Shown: positions 7,854 to 15,409 of the stretch, piece after piece
Layout of the letters: the number at the start of each line of letters is the position of its first letter
Numbering within the stretch: the stretch's first letter is position 1
Origin: an uncultured Oscillospiraceae bacterium
GTDB taxonomy: Bacteria; Bacillota; Clostridia; Oscillospirales; Oscillospiraceae
Direction: 5' to 3'
NCBI GenBank assembly: GCA_900762005.1
Contig: CAAFEV010000115.1
Span: 1 to 24,434 of the forward strand
DNA: 24,434 nt
Made by a program: the position numbers and the translations under genes
Notes under the pieces: model-generated
What the model was told of the DNA's origin: nothing
The model's input: the letters and a program-made list of their open reading frames with translations, nothing else
The model's database searches: none

Positions 7854-9104
7854 TTATTCCGCTGTTTCCGGCTCGGCATCCAGCCGATAGGCAAACACCT
7901 TGCGCACATCCTTCCGCCTGCGAAAAACGGTCAGCCAGCACACGAGAATGGACGCTGCGCCGCAGATGGTGACGCAGAGCCGATAGTCCAGCACTTCGCC
8001 GAGCGCACCGACCGCAATGGCAAGCACCGCCATTGCCGCAGTTGTCAGCATGGATTCATAGGCGTTAATCCGCGCACGCAGATGCTCCGGAAGATATTTT
8101 TGCACGGCGGTCTGCCGCAGTGTCGCGCTGTTAATGCCCAGAAAGCCGCAGATTGCGCGGTTGACCAGCATCAGCGGATACGGCAGCCAGAGCAGGCACA
8201 TATCCATTACCTCGTAGGTCTGATAAACCGAGAAAATAAACGGGAACCGGTACTTTTCCTTCATGGAATACAGATACCGCACCAGCCCGCCAACGGTACG
8301 TCCGGCAAATTCCGCCAGAGAAAACAGCGCATACATTGCGGCGGTAAAGCCCGGCGCGGTACGGAAAAAAGCAATCAGAATCGGGCTGTAGCCGTTGCCC
8401 ATGCCGTTCGTCACCGCCATATAGGAATAGATGCTGCGCAGACCGCGCTCCTGCCGCAGATAGTCTGCCGTCTCGCGGATATCGCCCCACCAGACGCGCA
8501 CGGAGAATTTCTCAGCGTCCGCACGCGGTGCCTCGGTGATTTTAATTCGGCTTTCAATCAGCGCGGCAAGTACGGACAGCCCTGCCTGAAGCAGCAAAAT
8601 ATTCGCCACGCCGAGCGAGTCGTACAAAACCGCTGCAAGCGGCATCATCAGCACCTTTAATACCGGGTAGAGCATCGCCGAAACGGTGTAGGCCTTTTCC
8701 TCCGTGCCCTCGGTCAGCAGCTTCGGATAAAAGCTGTTGTATGCCAGCTCATCAAATGAGCCGAGTGACGAGAGCACCAGCGAAAACACGAGATAACCCG
8801 CATAGGAAAACTTGAAAAAGAACAGATACAGTCCTGCAATCGCGTAGAGCACACCGTTGAACAAATCGCCGCCCACCAGAAACGGCTTGCGCGGCAGACG
8901 ATCCATCAGCGGTGCGATAAACAGCGGCAGTATAAAATAGGGTATGACCTGTATTGCGACAATCAGCGCGGCGGCAAGCGTGCTGCCCGTCTCGTCAAAC
9001 ACCAGAAACGACAGCGCAAAGCCGCTCAGAATACCGCCGGCGGCACCGAGCGAGGTCGCGCCCGTAATCAGACAAAAATTCTTCGTCCACAATCGTTGCT
9101 TCAT
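7854..9104 (-). CDS. MFS transporter, exporter-like (MFS_3 / macrolide-efflux-like)
   Basis: This is a 416-aa protein with about 12 membrane helices. The loop after helix 2 reads MDRLPRKPFLVGGD (67-80), a form of MFS motif A. The overall pattern (LSFLVFDETGSTLAAALIVAIQ, then PLFIAPLMDR) resembles the MFS_3 group that includes EntS-like siderophore exporters and macrolide efflux proteins. Export of a small molecule is therefore more likely than uptake, but the substrate is unknown. The start is ATG 9104, with AAAGGA 8 bp upstream. An open frame extends in phase to 9224, but that part runs through the promoter and terminator and lacks a ribosome site. The gene lies directly after an XRE-TPR regulator and has its own extended -10 promoter with a palindrome over it, which suggests local regulation. 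Confidence 0.85.
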   Translation of the reverse strand: MKQRLWTKNFCLITGATSLGAAGGILSGFALSFLVFDETGSTLAAALIVAIQVIPYFILPLFIAPLMDRLPRKPFLVGGDLFNGVLYAIAGLYLFFFKFSYAGYLVFSLVLSSLGSFDELAYNSFYPKLLTEGTEEKAYTVSAMLYPVLKVLMMPLAAVLYDSLGVANILLLQAGLSVLAALIESRIKITEAPRADAEKFSVRVWWGDIRETADYLRQERGLRSIYSYMAVTNGMGNGYSPILIAFFRTAPGFTAAMYALFSLAEFAGRTVGGLVRYLYSMKEKYRFPFIFSVYQTYEVMDMCLLWLPYPLMLVNRAICGFLGINSATLRQTAVQKYLPEHLRARINAYESMLTTAAMAVLAIAVGALGEVLDYRLCVTICGAASILVCWLTVFRRRKDVRKVFAYRLDAEPETAE

Positions 9105-9140
9105 TCGGAAAATCCTTTCTATGCCGTCCGTGCGGCTTCT

Positions 9141-9156
9141 GTGCTCAGTATAGCAC
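9141..9156. promoter_or_regulatory. inverted repeat overlapping the MFS promoter -10 (possible operator)
   Basis: GTGCT-N6-AGCAC (9141-9145 and 9152-9156) has the -10 hexamer in its spacer and right arm. A protein bound here would cover the core promoter. The XRE-TPR protein encoded next door is the obvious candidate ligand, by position only. Confidence 0.4.
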
Positions 9157-9175
9157 GGAACGTAACAGAAAGAAA
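9147..9175 (-). promoter_or_regulatory. extended -10 promoter of the MFS exporter-like gene
   Basis: On the minus strand, TGCTATACT (9155-9147) is an extended -10. The hexamer 17 bp upstream is TTTCTT, a poor -35, as is common for extended -10 promoters or activator-dependent ones. Confidence 0.55.
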
Positions 9176-9212
9176 CCCACCTGTTTTGGGAAAATTCCGG
9201 CAAAAATAGGTG
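9166..9212 (-). terminator. likely terminator after the XRE-TPR regulator gene
   Basis: On the minus strand, CACCTATTTTTG pairs with CAAAACAGGTG (one mismatch and one bulge, loop of about 12), followed by the T-rich GGTTTCTTTCTG. It begins 12 bp after the regulator stop. The palindrome could also serve as a second regulator site. Confidence 0.5.
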
Positions 9213-9224
9213 AGTATGGCGCAC

Positions 9225-10361
9225 TTATTCCGTTTGCTGAGGAAAATCCTGCAATAAGGAGAAAGCCTCCTTATATTGTCGGTTTGCCCGGTACCATTCC
9301 AGCACCCACGGCAGATGAAAGCTCGCATAACCATAGGGGAGCTTTTCCCGGATTTCCGCAAAGCAGGAGAGCAATTCGCTGCCGTATGCCTGCGCGTGCA
9401 GATAATCCGGCTGTGTCAGCCGATAGCGCACGAGGCCGCACATCTTCTTTGCCAGGTCCGGCAGACTGAGCGTGTCGGGGGCTTCCTTTGCAGCTTCGAG
9501 GGCTGCTAAGGCTTCCTGTGGTCTGCCGAGCTTTTCACAGCAGATGGCAAGCTTGTGCAAATCCATCACCGACGGCGACGGCAGGCCGGAAAAGTAAGCG
9601 TAAGCCTCCCTGACATGTCCACATTCCAGATTGGTTGCGGCGATGTTATAACGGATGCTTTTCAGTGCGAACGTATCTCGCAGCGCATCGGCAAGCTGTT
9701 CAGCGACGGCGTAATGCGCAAGCATATGCTGCCGGTCGAGCAGGTTGGAATAGCAGTTGCCCATCATCATACGGCTGTTGAGCATGATGTAAGCAAAGCC
9801 CTGTTCGGCGGCGGTATCATGCGCCCTGCGCAGGGCTTCTATGGCGGGCAGCGGCTGCCCGTCGCAGTAGGCCTTCTGCCCGAGCAGATATTGAAAATAG
9901 GGCGCGGGATACAGCCGCAGTGCGTCGTCAAAGCGTTGCTGCAGCACGCGTTGCAGCGCAAGCTGCCGCACGGACATAAAAGGCTCCATCTCCGGCTCTG
10001 CCGGCTCAAATTCATCGTTGAGGAACGCCGAGAGCAGCGGCACATCGAGCGCGTACTCGCTGCATTCCAACGCTTTCCTTTGCGCAAGCAACGCTTCTCC
10101 GGCGGCGGGAAAAGCCTGCTCATTGCCGGAAAAAAGCGTGCGGTAGCTGCGTTCAATTAACGCTTCGGCTGCCTCATCCGCGCCCAGCCATGTCAGCTCC
10201 AGCCTCGCAAACAGCAGCCGCAGCACGTCTGGCGACGCCCCGGTCTTTCCCTGTTCGATTTTTGAAAGATAGGAGACAGCGCAGATACCCTTGCACAGCC
10301 CCCCCTGACTCCAGCTGCGGCGCAGCCGTTCGCGCCGAATCAGCATTCCGGCAAGCTTCAT
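9225..10361 (-). CDS. XRE-family HTH regulator with TPR-like C-terminal region
   Basis: This is a 378-aa cytosolic regulator. Residues about 5-60 form an XRE helix-turn-helix (ERLRRSWSQ, then VSYLSKIEQGKTGASPDVLRLLFARL). The remaining 300 residues are alpha-helical and rich in Ala, Leu and Tyr, with TPR-like pairs such as ALRLYPAPYFQYLLGQKAY and HYAVAEQLADAL. This architecture is that of Rgg/PlcR/PrgX-like (RRNPP-type) and related regulators, in which the TPR part binds a peptide or partner protein. No cognate peptide gene is visible nearby, so peptide control is only a possibility. AGGAGGG lies 7 bp before the ATG. It follows the D-aminoacylase gene after 101 bp with no clear terminator or promoter between, so read-through is likely. 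The MFS gene follows after 120 bp with its own promoter. Confidence 0.85.
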   Translation of the reverse strand: MKLAGMLIRRERLRRSWSQGGLCKGICAVSYLSKIEQGKTGASPDVLRLLFARLELTWLGADEAAEALIERSYRTLFSGNEQAFPAAGEALLAQRKALECSEYALDVPLLSAFLNDEFEPAEPEMEPFMSVRQLALQRVLQQRFDDALRLYPAPYFQYLLGQKAYCDGQPLPAIEALRRAHDTAAEQGFAYIMLNSRMMMGNCYSNLLDRQHMLAHYAVAEQLADALRDTFALKSIRYNIAATNLECGHVREAYAYFSGLPSPSVMDLHKLAICCEKLGRPQEALAALEAAKEAPDTLSLPDLAKKMCGLVRYRLTQPDYLHAQAYGSELLSCFAEIREKLPYGYASFHLPWVLEWYRANRQYKEAFSLLQDFPQQTE

Positions 10362-10462
10362 GACAAACCCTCCTGATTATTTACAGCAGCAATGCTTCTG
10401 TCGCGGCGGCGGAAGCCTCCGCAACGGCGCATAGTGCAACCGACAGCTTATTTTCCGTACCG

Positions 10463-12055
10463 TCACCTGCTTCTTAAAACGGTTCCCGTACGCGAGTCGG
10501 TGCGCTTGCCGCCCCGCAGCGCAAACGCGCCGCCGACCAGCACATCGTCAAACCCGACTGCGAATTGCGCGGGGCTAAGATAGGTGCTGCACTCGTGCAC
10601 AGCCTGTGCATCGAAAAGCAGCACATCCGCGTCATAGCCGACGGCAAGTCTGCCCTTACCCCGCAGCCCGAGCACCTGTGCCGGAACGGAGGTCATTTTA
10701 GCAACTGCCTCCTCCAAGGTCATCATGTGCTCGCGGCAGACATAGACTTCAATGATGCGGGCAAAGGTGCCGTACAGCCGCGGATGCGGCGCACCTGCCG
10801 TCGGATAGGTCGCGTCGGAAATCACGTTTGCCTGCGGCGAGCGCAGAATCCTTGCGATATCCTCCTCGCAGGTGATAAAATCAATCATTGTAATATTACA
10901 GCGGTTCTGAGCCAGAAGGTCGAAAATACAGTCCTCGGGCGTCTGCCCGCGCTGCTCGGCAATTTCCGCAACCGATTTGCCGGTGTAGCTCTGGTGCTCC
11001 GGCAGCGCAAGCGAGGAAAGACGGATGTTCTCCCAGCCAACCAAAAGGGAGATGTTTTCAAAGTCCGTTCCCGTTTGCAGCCGCTCGGCAAGGGCACGCC
11101 GCTGCGCCGGGTCGCAGAGCCGTTCGCACATCGCGTCCGTGCCGCCCTGTAAAAAATCGGTCGGCAGAATTTGCAGCAGTTGGGTGGAGCCTGCAGTGTA
11201 GGGGTAGACGTCCCAGCTCACGTCAAGTCCGTCCTCCCGTGCCTGCTGCAGCACCGTAAGCACCTGCGGGATTTTTATGCCCCGGTTGCGCTTACCCATC
11301 GCCTTGAGATGGCTGATGTGCAGCGGGCAGTGCAGCGCGCGCGCAACATTCAGCATTTCCTCGACGCCCTCGGCAACACCGCTGCCCTCCTTGCGCATAT
11401 GCACGGTAATCGGCACGGCGGTATTTTGCAGCGGCGCAAGGGCGCGAATCAGCTCCTTCGTGGTATAAAAGCACTCCGGCGCATAGCCCAGACCGAGGGA
11501 GATGCCGAACGCTCCGTCGGCGAGAGACTGCTCCATGGAGCGGTGAATGCCGTTGTAGTGCGCCGTGCCCAGCCGCTGCAAGCCGTAACCGGCGACATCG
11601 GCGCGTAGGACACCCGCACCCGTGAGCATTCCGACGTGAATCGGTGTGCCGTGCTGCCGGAGCGCGGTGAGATAATCGTCCATCCGCTCCGAGGGAGGGG
11701 CATTCTCCGCCGAGCCTAAAATCGGCGTGAGATACTGAAAAATCTCCGCACGGTGCGCCTGACCGAAGGGGGCTGCAGAGAGCCCGCAGTTGCCGTTTAC
11801 AATCGTTGTCAAGCCCTGCCGCAGTTCCAGCTCGCCGAAGCCGGGGCGAAACGCCGCCAAATCCGCATGGCGGTGGATATCGATAAAGCCGGGTGCGGCA
11901 AACCGCCCGTGCGCGTCAAAGCACGGTGCGTCCTGCGCAGCCGTTATTGCGCCGACGGCGGCGATTTTTCCGTCTTTTATCCCCAAATCGCCGTCAAAGG
12001 CCGCCCTGCCGCTGCCGTCAAGCAGCTTACAGTTCCGTATCACAAGGTCAAACAA
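10463..12055 (-). CDS. N-acyl-D-amino-acid deacylase (D-aminoacylase), amidohydrolase superfamily
   Basis: This 530-aa zinc enzyme hydrolyses N-acyl-D-amino acids (or related N-acyl amino acids) to free amino acid and fatty or acetic acid. An N-terminal beta-sandwich is followed by GFIDIHRHAD (57-64), with His61 and His63 as metal ligands. NGNCGLSAAP contains Cys90, the bridging cysteine typical of D-aminoacylases. Further ligand candidates are His219 (ITVHMRKEG), His249 (LHISHLKAMG) and Asp414 (ISDATYPTAG). HPRLYGTF (424-431) is the conserved late motif. The length fits the family. The start is TTG 12055, because no ATG or GTG lies in phase before the upstream stop; only a weak GGTGG precedes it. 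The gene has a strong TATAAT promoter with a palindrome at the start site, so it is probably regulated. Acyl specificity is unknown, and other N-acyl amino acids are possible. Confidence 0.9.
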   Translation of the reverse strand: MFDLVIRNCKLLDGSGRAAFDGDLGIKDGKIAAVGAITAAQDAPCFDAHGRFAAPGFIDIHRHADLAAFRPGFGELELRQGLTTIVNGNCGLSAAPFGQAHRAEIFQYLTPILGSAENAPPSERMDDYLTALRQHGTPIHVGMLTGAGVLRADVAGYGLQRLGTAHYNGIHRSMEQSLADGAFGISLGLGYAPECFYTTKELIRALAPLQNTAVPITVHMRKEGSGVAEGVEEMLNVARALHCPLHISHLKAMGKRNRGIKIPQVLTVLQQAREDGLDVSWDVYPYTAGSTQLLQILPTDFLQGGTDAMCERLCDPAQRRALAERLQTGTDFENISLLVGWENIRLSSLALPEHQSYTGKSVAEIAEQRGQTPEDCIFDLLAQNRCNITMIDFITCEEDIARILRSPQANVISDATYPTAGAPHPRLYGTFARIIEVYVCREHMMTLEEAVAKMTSVPAQVLGLRGKGRLAVGYDADVLLFDAQAVHECSTYLSPAQFAVGFDDVLVGGAFALRGGKRTDSRTGTVLRSR

Positions 12056-12080
12056 AAGAAACCACCGACTTTCCGAGAAA

Positions 12081-12096
12081 TTTGTAAAGCTACAAA
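12081..12096. promoter_or_regulatory. perfect inverted repeat at the D-aminoacylase transcription start (possible operator)
   Basis: TTTGTA-AAGC-TACAAA lies 3 bp downstream of the minus-strand TATAAT and spans the expected start near 12093. The arms are 6 bp and perfect. The position is classical for a repressor site. The binding protein is not identifiable from sequence. Confidence 0.45.
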
Positions 12097-12099
12097 AAT

Positions 12100-12128
12100 A
12101 TTATAGCACATTCCATCGGATTCAGCAA
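12100..12128 (-). promoter_or_regulatory. sigma-A promoter of the D-aminoacylase gene
   Basis: On the minus strand, TTGCTG (12128-12123), a 17-bp spacer and a consensus TATAAT (12105-12100) preceded by TGC form an extended -10. It lies 45 bp before the TTG start codon. Confidence 0.85.
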
Positions 12129-12178
12129 TTACGGATATGAAGCAAGAGCTTAGCATGGGAAAAGAGCGGGGAAAATTC

Positions 12179-12207
12179 TTGACAAAGAACAGCACACGCG
12201 GTATTCT
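12179..12207 (+). promoter_or_regulatory. promoter of the zinc-ribbon membrane protein cluster
   Basis: A consensus TTGACA (12179-12184), a 17-bp spacer and TATTCT (12202-12207) lie 39 bp before the first gene of the cluster. It is divergent from the D-aminoacylase promoter, with about 50 bp between the two -35 boxes. Confidence 0.65.
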
Positions 12208-12245
12208 ATATAAATAAAGAAATAAGCAGTTCGGAGCGCGAACCT

Positions 12246-13607
12246 ATGAAGCAGCCCTACAAGCAACAGGCAGACCGTGTGCCCGAAACGGAAAACAGCA
12301 GACCGGAAGTAAAACCGCAGCCGAATACCGAGAGCGGAACGCCGCACAAAAGAAAACGCCGCAGGATAATAACAACGTGCGTATTGCTTGCAGTGACGGC
12401 AATCGGGCTTGCGGTTTTTTTCTGTTTATATCCCATGCTGCAGTTTATGTGTGCAGCGGAAAAGACGGTGTCGCAGCTGCAGCAGGTGCTTGAGCATACG
12501 GATCGGCTTTTTGCATTTTTGTCCGACTGCGGCGAGCTGACCGACGGAAAGGCGTATCAGCTCACGGCATCGGTGCAGAAGAACGGTGCGGATTTTTTTC
12601 GTTTGAAAGAGACATATAACGGCGGCAGTGCGTGCCTATCCGGCGGGCTGACCGTGACAGGCGGAGGCAGCGAGCTTTCGCTGCTGTTTGCCGCCGACAA
12701 AGAGACGCTGCAGCTGCAAGCACCCGCATATCTTGACGAGGTATTCATGCTGCCGCAGCGAGGGCTTGGCGCGAGGTATTCGGCCTCCCTACTCGGCACG
12801 CTGACCGCAGCAATACTGCCGGATTGGGTAAACGAGCTGGATTTGGAGCTGTTCCCGGAGGACAGCAGCGCAGAGCTGCTGCAAAAGCTACAGGACGAGG
12901 CAGTTGCGCTTTTACATACGGTGCGCCCTAGAAAGACTGACGAGCGTATTTTGAATGCCGACTGCACGGCGGTATACCGTCTGGATTTTGATGCAGGGCA
13001 GGGCGCGGCAGTGCTGAAAGCTCTGCGGGCATATTTTGCCGCTGCGCTTCCCGATGCGCTGAACGCACCGCTGCTGACGCGGTTGGACGATGTGAGAGAG
13101 CGGCTGCGCGACGGTAAGCTGCTGCTGTATGGCGGCGTGAACGCCGACGGTATGGTAAATGCCCTAATGATAAAGGGCGGAAAAGGTTTTGACTGCTTCA
13201 CGCTGCTGCTTTGCGGCAGGCAAAACTTGTGGAACGAAATTCGCCTGTATGCGGAGGGTGCGCTGCGGATGACCGTGGGACTGGAGCGTACCGGGACGGG
13301 CGTTCTTTTACATCTCGGCGAAGGGCTGACGCTGCACAATGACGACGCGGCGCGGTGCATCACCGTTTCCTGCGGTGCAATTTCCGCCGAGCTGCAGTAT
13401 GCGTCGCAGCAGGGCAGCGTATCGGCCGACACCGAAATGACAATCGGAAGGACGGCTTACCGCGCACAGCTCCTGCTCTCGCCGGGCGAACAAACGCCGG
13501 AGCTGTTGAGCAATGAGCCGATTGACCTGCTGAAGCTCTCTGCGTCGGAGCTGCTGGGCTTTCTGGCGAAGCTAATCGGTGTTTCTAGGCTGCCGGTTAT
13601 TTCGTAA
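12246..13607 (+). CDS. single-pass membrane protein, ribbon-less paralogue of the zinc-ribbon family
   Basis: I do not recognise a named family. The 453-aa protein has a 34-residue polar N-terminus, a KRKRRR stop (35-40), one membrane helix (about 41-62) and a large C-terminal part predicted outside the cell. Landmarks match the two larger proteins downstream: AADKETLQLQ (149-158), LELFPE (200-205), YGGVNADG (295-302) and NLWNEIRLY (327-335). In those proteins the same positions read ADRDEAQ/ADREQAQ, INLFPD, YFGV..GCL and NLFDEFRITVY/NLFESFRVRVY. It is thus a paralogue, but lacks the CxxC pairs at its start. TCGGAG lies 9 bp before the ATG. The next gene begins 48 bp after its stop without a terminator, so the two form an operon. 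The low similarity to the others suggests an old duplication. Confidence 0.8.
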   Translation: MKQPYKQQADRVPETENSRPEVKPQPNTESGTPHKRKRRRIITTCVLLAVTAIGLAVFFCLYPMLQFMCAAEKTVSQLQQVLEHTDRLFAFLSDCGELTDGKAYQLTASVQKNGADFFRLKETYNGGSACLSGGLTVTGGGSELSLLFAADKETLQLQAPAYLDEVFMLPQRGLGARYSASLLGTLTAAILPDWVNELDLELFPEDSSAELLQKLQDEAVALLHTVRPRKTDERILNADCTAVYRLDFDAGQGAAVLKALRAYFAAALPDALNAPLLTRLDDVRERLRDGKLLLYGGVNADGMVNALMIKGGKGFDCFTLLLCGRQNLWNEIRLYAEGALRMTVGLERTGTGVLLHLGEGLTLHNDDAARCITVSCGAISAELQYASQQGSVSADTEMTIGRTAYRAQLLLSPGEQTPELLSNEPIDLLKLSASELLGFLAKLIGVSRLPVIS

Positions 13608-13655
13608 GGCAACAGTTAATATGAAAGCATGATAAAACAGAAATGGAGAGAAATG

Positions 13656-15299
13656 ATGATTTGCCGGAACTGTAACAATCAGAACCCGGAGAATGCCCGG
13701 TTTTGCATGACCTGCGGCGCACCGACGGCAGCTGCCGAACCGTTGCCGCAAGCTCCGGCTGACACGTCCCCCGTATGGCTCACGCAAAAGCCAGGAGAAC
13801 CGTCCATAAAGCCGAAGCAGCCGGAGGATGCCCCGTGGCTGCAGCAGCCGTCCGACCTGTCTGCCGAGCCGCCGCCCGAGCCGGAATGGGAAAAGCCGAC
13901 GGAACGCACGACAGCGATTCCTGCGGCCGGAAAACCGCCGCGCAAGCCGCGAAACAGGAAAAAACTGATTTTGTCTATGCTTGCCGCCGTAACCGCTCTG
14001 GCACTCCTCGGCGGACTGCTGACAGTTCTGCTCGTTTTTAATGCGCCGCAATACAAGCTCGCAAAGGCGGCGGAGAATACCCTCGAACAACTGCGCGAGG
14101 CGGTCGGCGACAGTGAAAGCTTCGTAACGATACTCGACACCCTCACGCAGATTGAGGATGAGGAAGAATTCACGCTGAAGTTCAGATATAACGATTGCTA
14201 TTCCGGCGACTCTTATTACAGCGACGAAACAGTTGAAGGGACACTGCACTACAGTTTTGCTGACGAGGCACTCTCCGGCACCGCAGCCTATCGCTGCGAC
14301 AGCGAGGACTTGTCCGAATCGGTGGAGCTTGCCGTCTATGCCGACCGTGACGAGGCGCAGCTCTGTGTGCCGAGCTGCGGCGATGCGGTCTACGTCCTGC
14401 CGCTGGCGGGGCTCGGCGAACAGCTGCAGGAGGCTCCCTTGTTCGATGACATTTCAGACGAGATGTCCCGCAGGGAAGCGAGGGCTTTGGAGGGATTGGA
14501 CATCAACCTCTTCCCGGATCTCAGCCTATCCGCGTTTAAGGACGGCAACGGGGATATATATGACGATTTTCTAAATGGCGGCCTGAAGAAAAGCGATGAG
14601 GAAATCCCGGACGCCGAGGAGGATATGACGGTCTATGAGTTTGCGCCGGAGGTCAGCTGCGCGGCAGAATTCATCGGCTGCTATTCAAGCTTTGTTTTGA
14701 AGCAGTGTCTGGGTGAGATGTTTGTCGAGGAGCTGGACGCTGACCTTGAGAACGCTTTTGAGCTCCCGGAGAATACAGATGATGTCGATATCCGTGTTTA
14801 TTTCGGCGTGCGCGACGGCTGTCTGGCGGCGGCTGCGCTATGTGCGGAGTATCGCGGCATAGAAAACAGTATGGTTCTGGAGCTGCTGGGCGAGGAGAAT
14901 CTGTTTGACGAATTCCGCATTACCGTCTACGCAGACGGGCAGACCCAGGGAGAGGTGAAGGGCGGCCTGAAGGCCACGAGTAACGGCTTTGAGATGAAAG
15001 CCGACAACGGATACAACGGCTATACGCTCTCGTTTAATGACCGCCGCGGTGCCGTCACGCTCGTTGACGGCGATTGGTCGCAGGAGCTTTTCCGATGCGG
15101 CTCTTCCGATGAGGGCTTTTGGCTTGCCTGTGACAACGATGGGTACTACAGTACCGAGTCCGTGCACATTGAGCTTCTGACCCTGCAAGAAGCCCCCGGG
15201 GAATTGGACGGGGAGACCGTTGCGATTTCGGAGCTGAATATGGACGGACTGGAGGAAATTTTCACAGACCTTGAGCGTGGCACTGTCAAGCGGAAGTAA
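13656..15299 (+). CDS. zinc-ribbon single-pass membrane protein, large extracytoplasmic domain
   Basis: This is a protein of unknown function, about 547 aa. Residues 1-22 form a zinc ribbon with Cys3, Cys6, Cys17 and Cys20. A Pro/Glu-rich linker (23-98), a basic stretch (KPPRKPRNRKK) and one helix (about 104-128) follow. A short helical neck (about 130-165) leads to an acidic extracytoplasmic region with INLFPD (about 283-288), IRVYFGVRDGCL (about 379-390) and NLFDEFRITVYADG (about 415-428), shared with the protein starting at 16403. The domain order parallels TcaA/YvbJ-like proteins of Firmicutes, but I see no direct sequence match. ATG 13656 is chosen over 13653 and 13629 because GGAGAG (13645-13650) is then 5 bp away. 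It follows the ribbon-less paralogue in one operon, and two hairpins come after it. Confidence 0.82.
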   Translation: MICRNCNNQNPENARFCMTCGAPTAAAEPLPQAPADTSPVWLTQKPGEPSIKPKQPEDAPWLQQPSDLSAEPPPEPEWEKPTERTTAIPAAGKPPRKPRNRKKLILSMLAAVTALALLGGLLTVLLVFNAPQYKLAKAAENTLEQLREAVGDSESFVTILDTLTQIEDEEEFTLKFRYNDCYSGDSYYSDETVEGTLHYSFADEALSGTAAYRCDSEDLSESVELAVYADRDEAQLCVPSCGDAVYVLPLAGLGEQLQEAPLFDDISDEMSRREARALEGLDINLFPDLSLSAFKDGNGDIYDDFLNGGLKKSDEEIPDAEEDMTVYEFAPEVSCAAEFIGCYSSFVLKQCLGEMFVEELDADLENAFELPENTDDVDIRVYFGVRDGCLAAAALCAEYRGIENSMVLELLGEENLFDEFRITVYADGQTQGEVKGGLKATSNGFEMKADNGYNGYTLSFNDRRGAVTLVDGDWSQELFRCGSSDEGFWLACDNDGYYSTESVHIELLTLQEAPGELDGETVAISELNMDGLEEIFTDLERGTVKRK

Positions 15300-15314
15300 T
15301 CCTTTGCGACTGAC

Positions 15315-15364
15315 GGACAGCCGCAGTGTGAGGACTGTCCAAGGCCACGGTTCAGCCGAACCGT
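15315..15364 (+). other. two consecutive hairpins between zinc-ribbon genes
   Basis: GGACAG pairs with CTGTCC (15315-15320 and 15335-15340, loop 14). ACGGTTC pairs with GAACCGT (15347-15353 and 15358-15364, loop AGCC). No T-run follows, so this is not a standard terminator. It may lower read-through into the next gene or protect mRNA ends. No promoter was found between it and the next gene; a TATAAA at 15391-15396 overlaps the ribosome site and cannot serve. Confidence 0.5.
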
Positions 15365-15409
15365 TTCAAACTGTGCGCAATTCAAATTCATATAAAAGGA
15401 GAAACCAAA

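Noticed and set aside
7779..8660. 293-codon plus-strand frame over the MFS gene
   Set aside because: It is antisense to a clear MFS transporter and its composition (Gln, His, Arg-rich) is that of a shadow frame.
9105..9224. 40-residue N-terminal extension of the MFS protein, or a peptide gene
   Set aside because: The frame is open but passes through the terminator-like stem and the extended -10, and lacks a ribosome site. It is unlikely to be translated as extension or signal peptide.
10362..10462. Promoter for the XRE-TPR regulator (GCGACA-17-AATAAT)
   Set aside because: Its start site would fall inside the regulator's own ribosome site, and the -35 is poor. Read-through from the D-aminoacylase gene is more likely.
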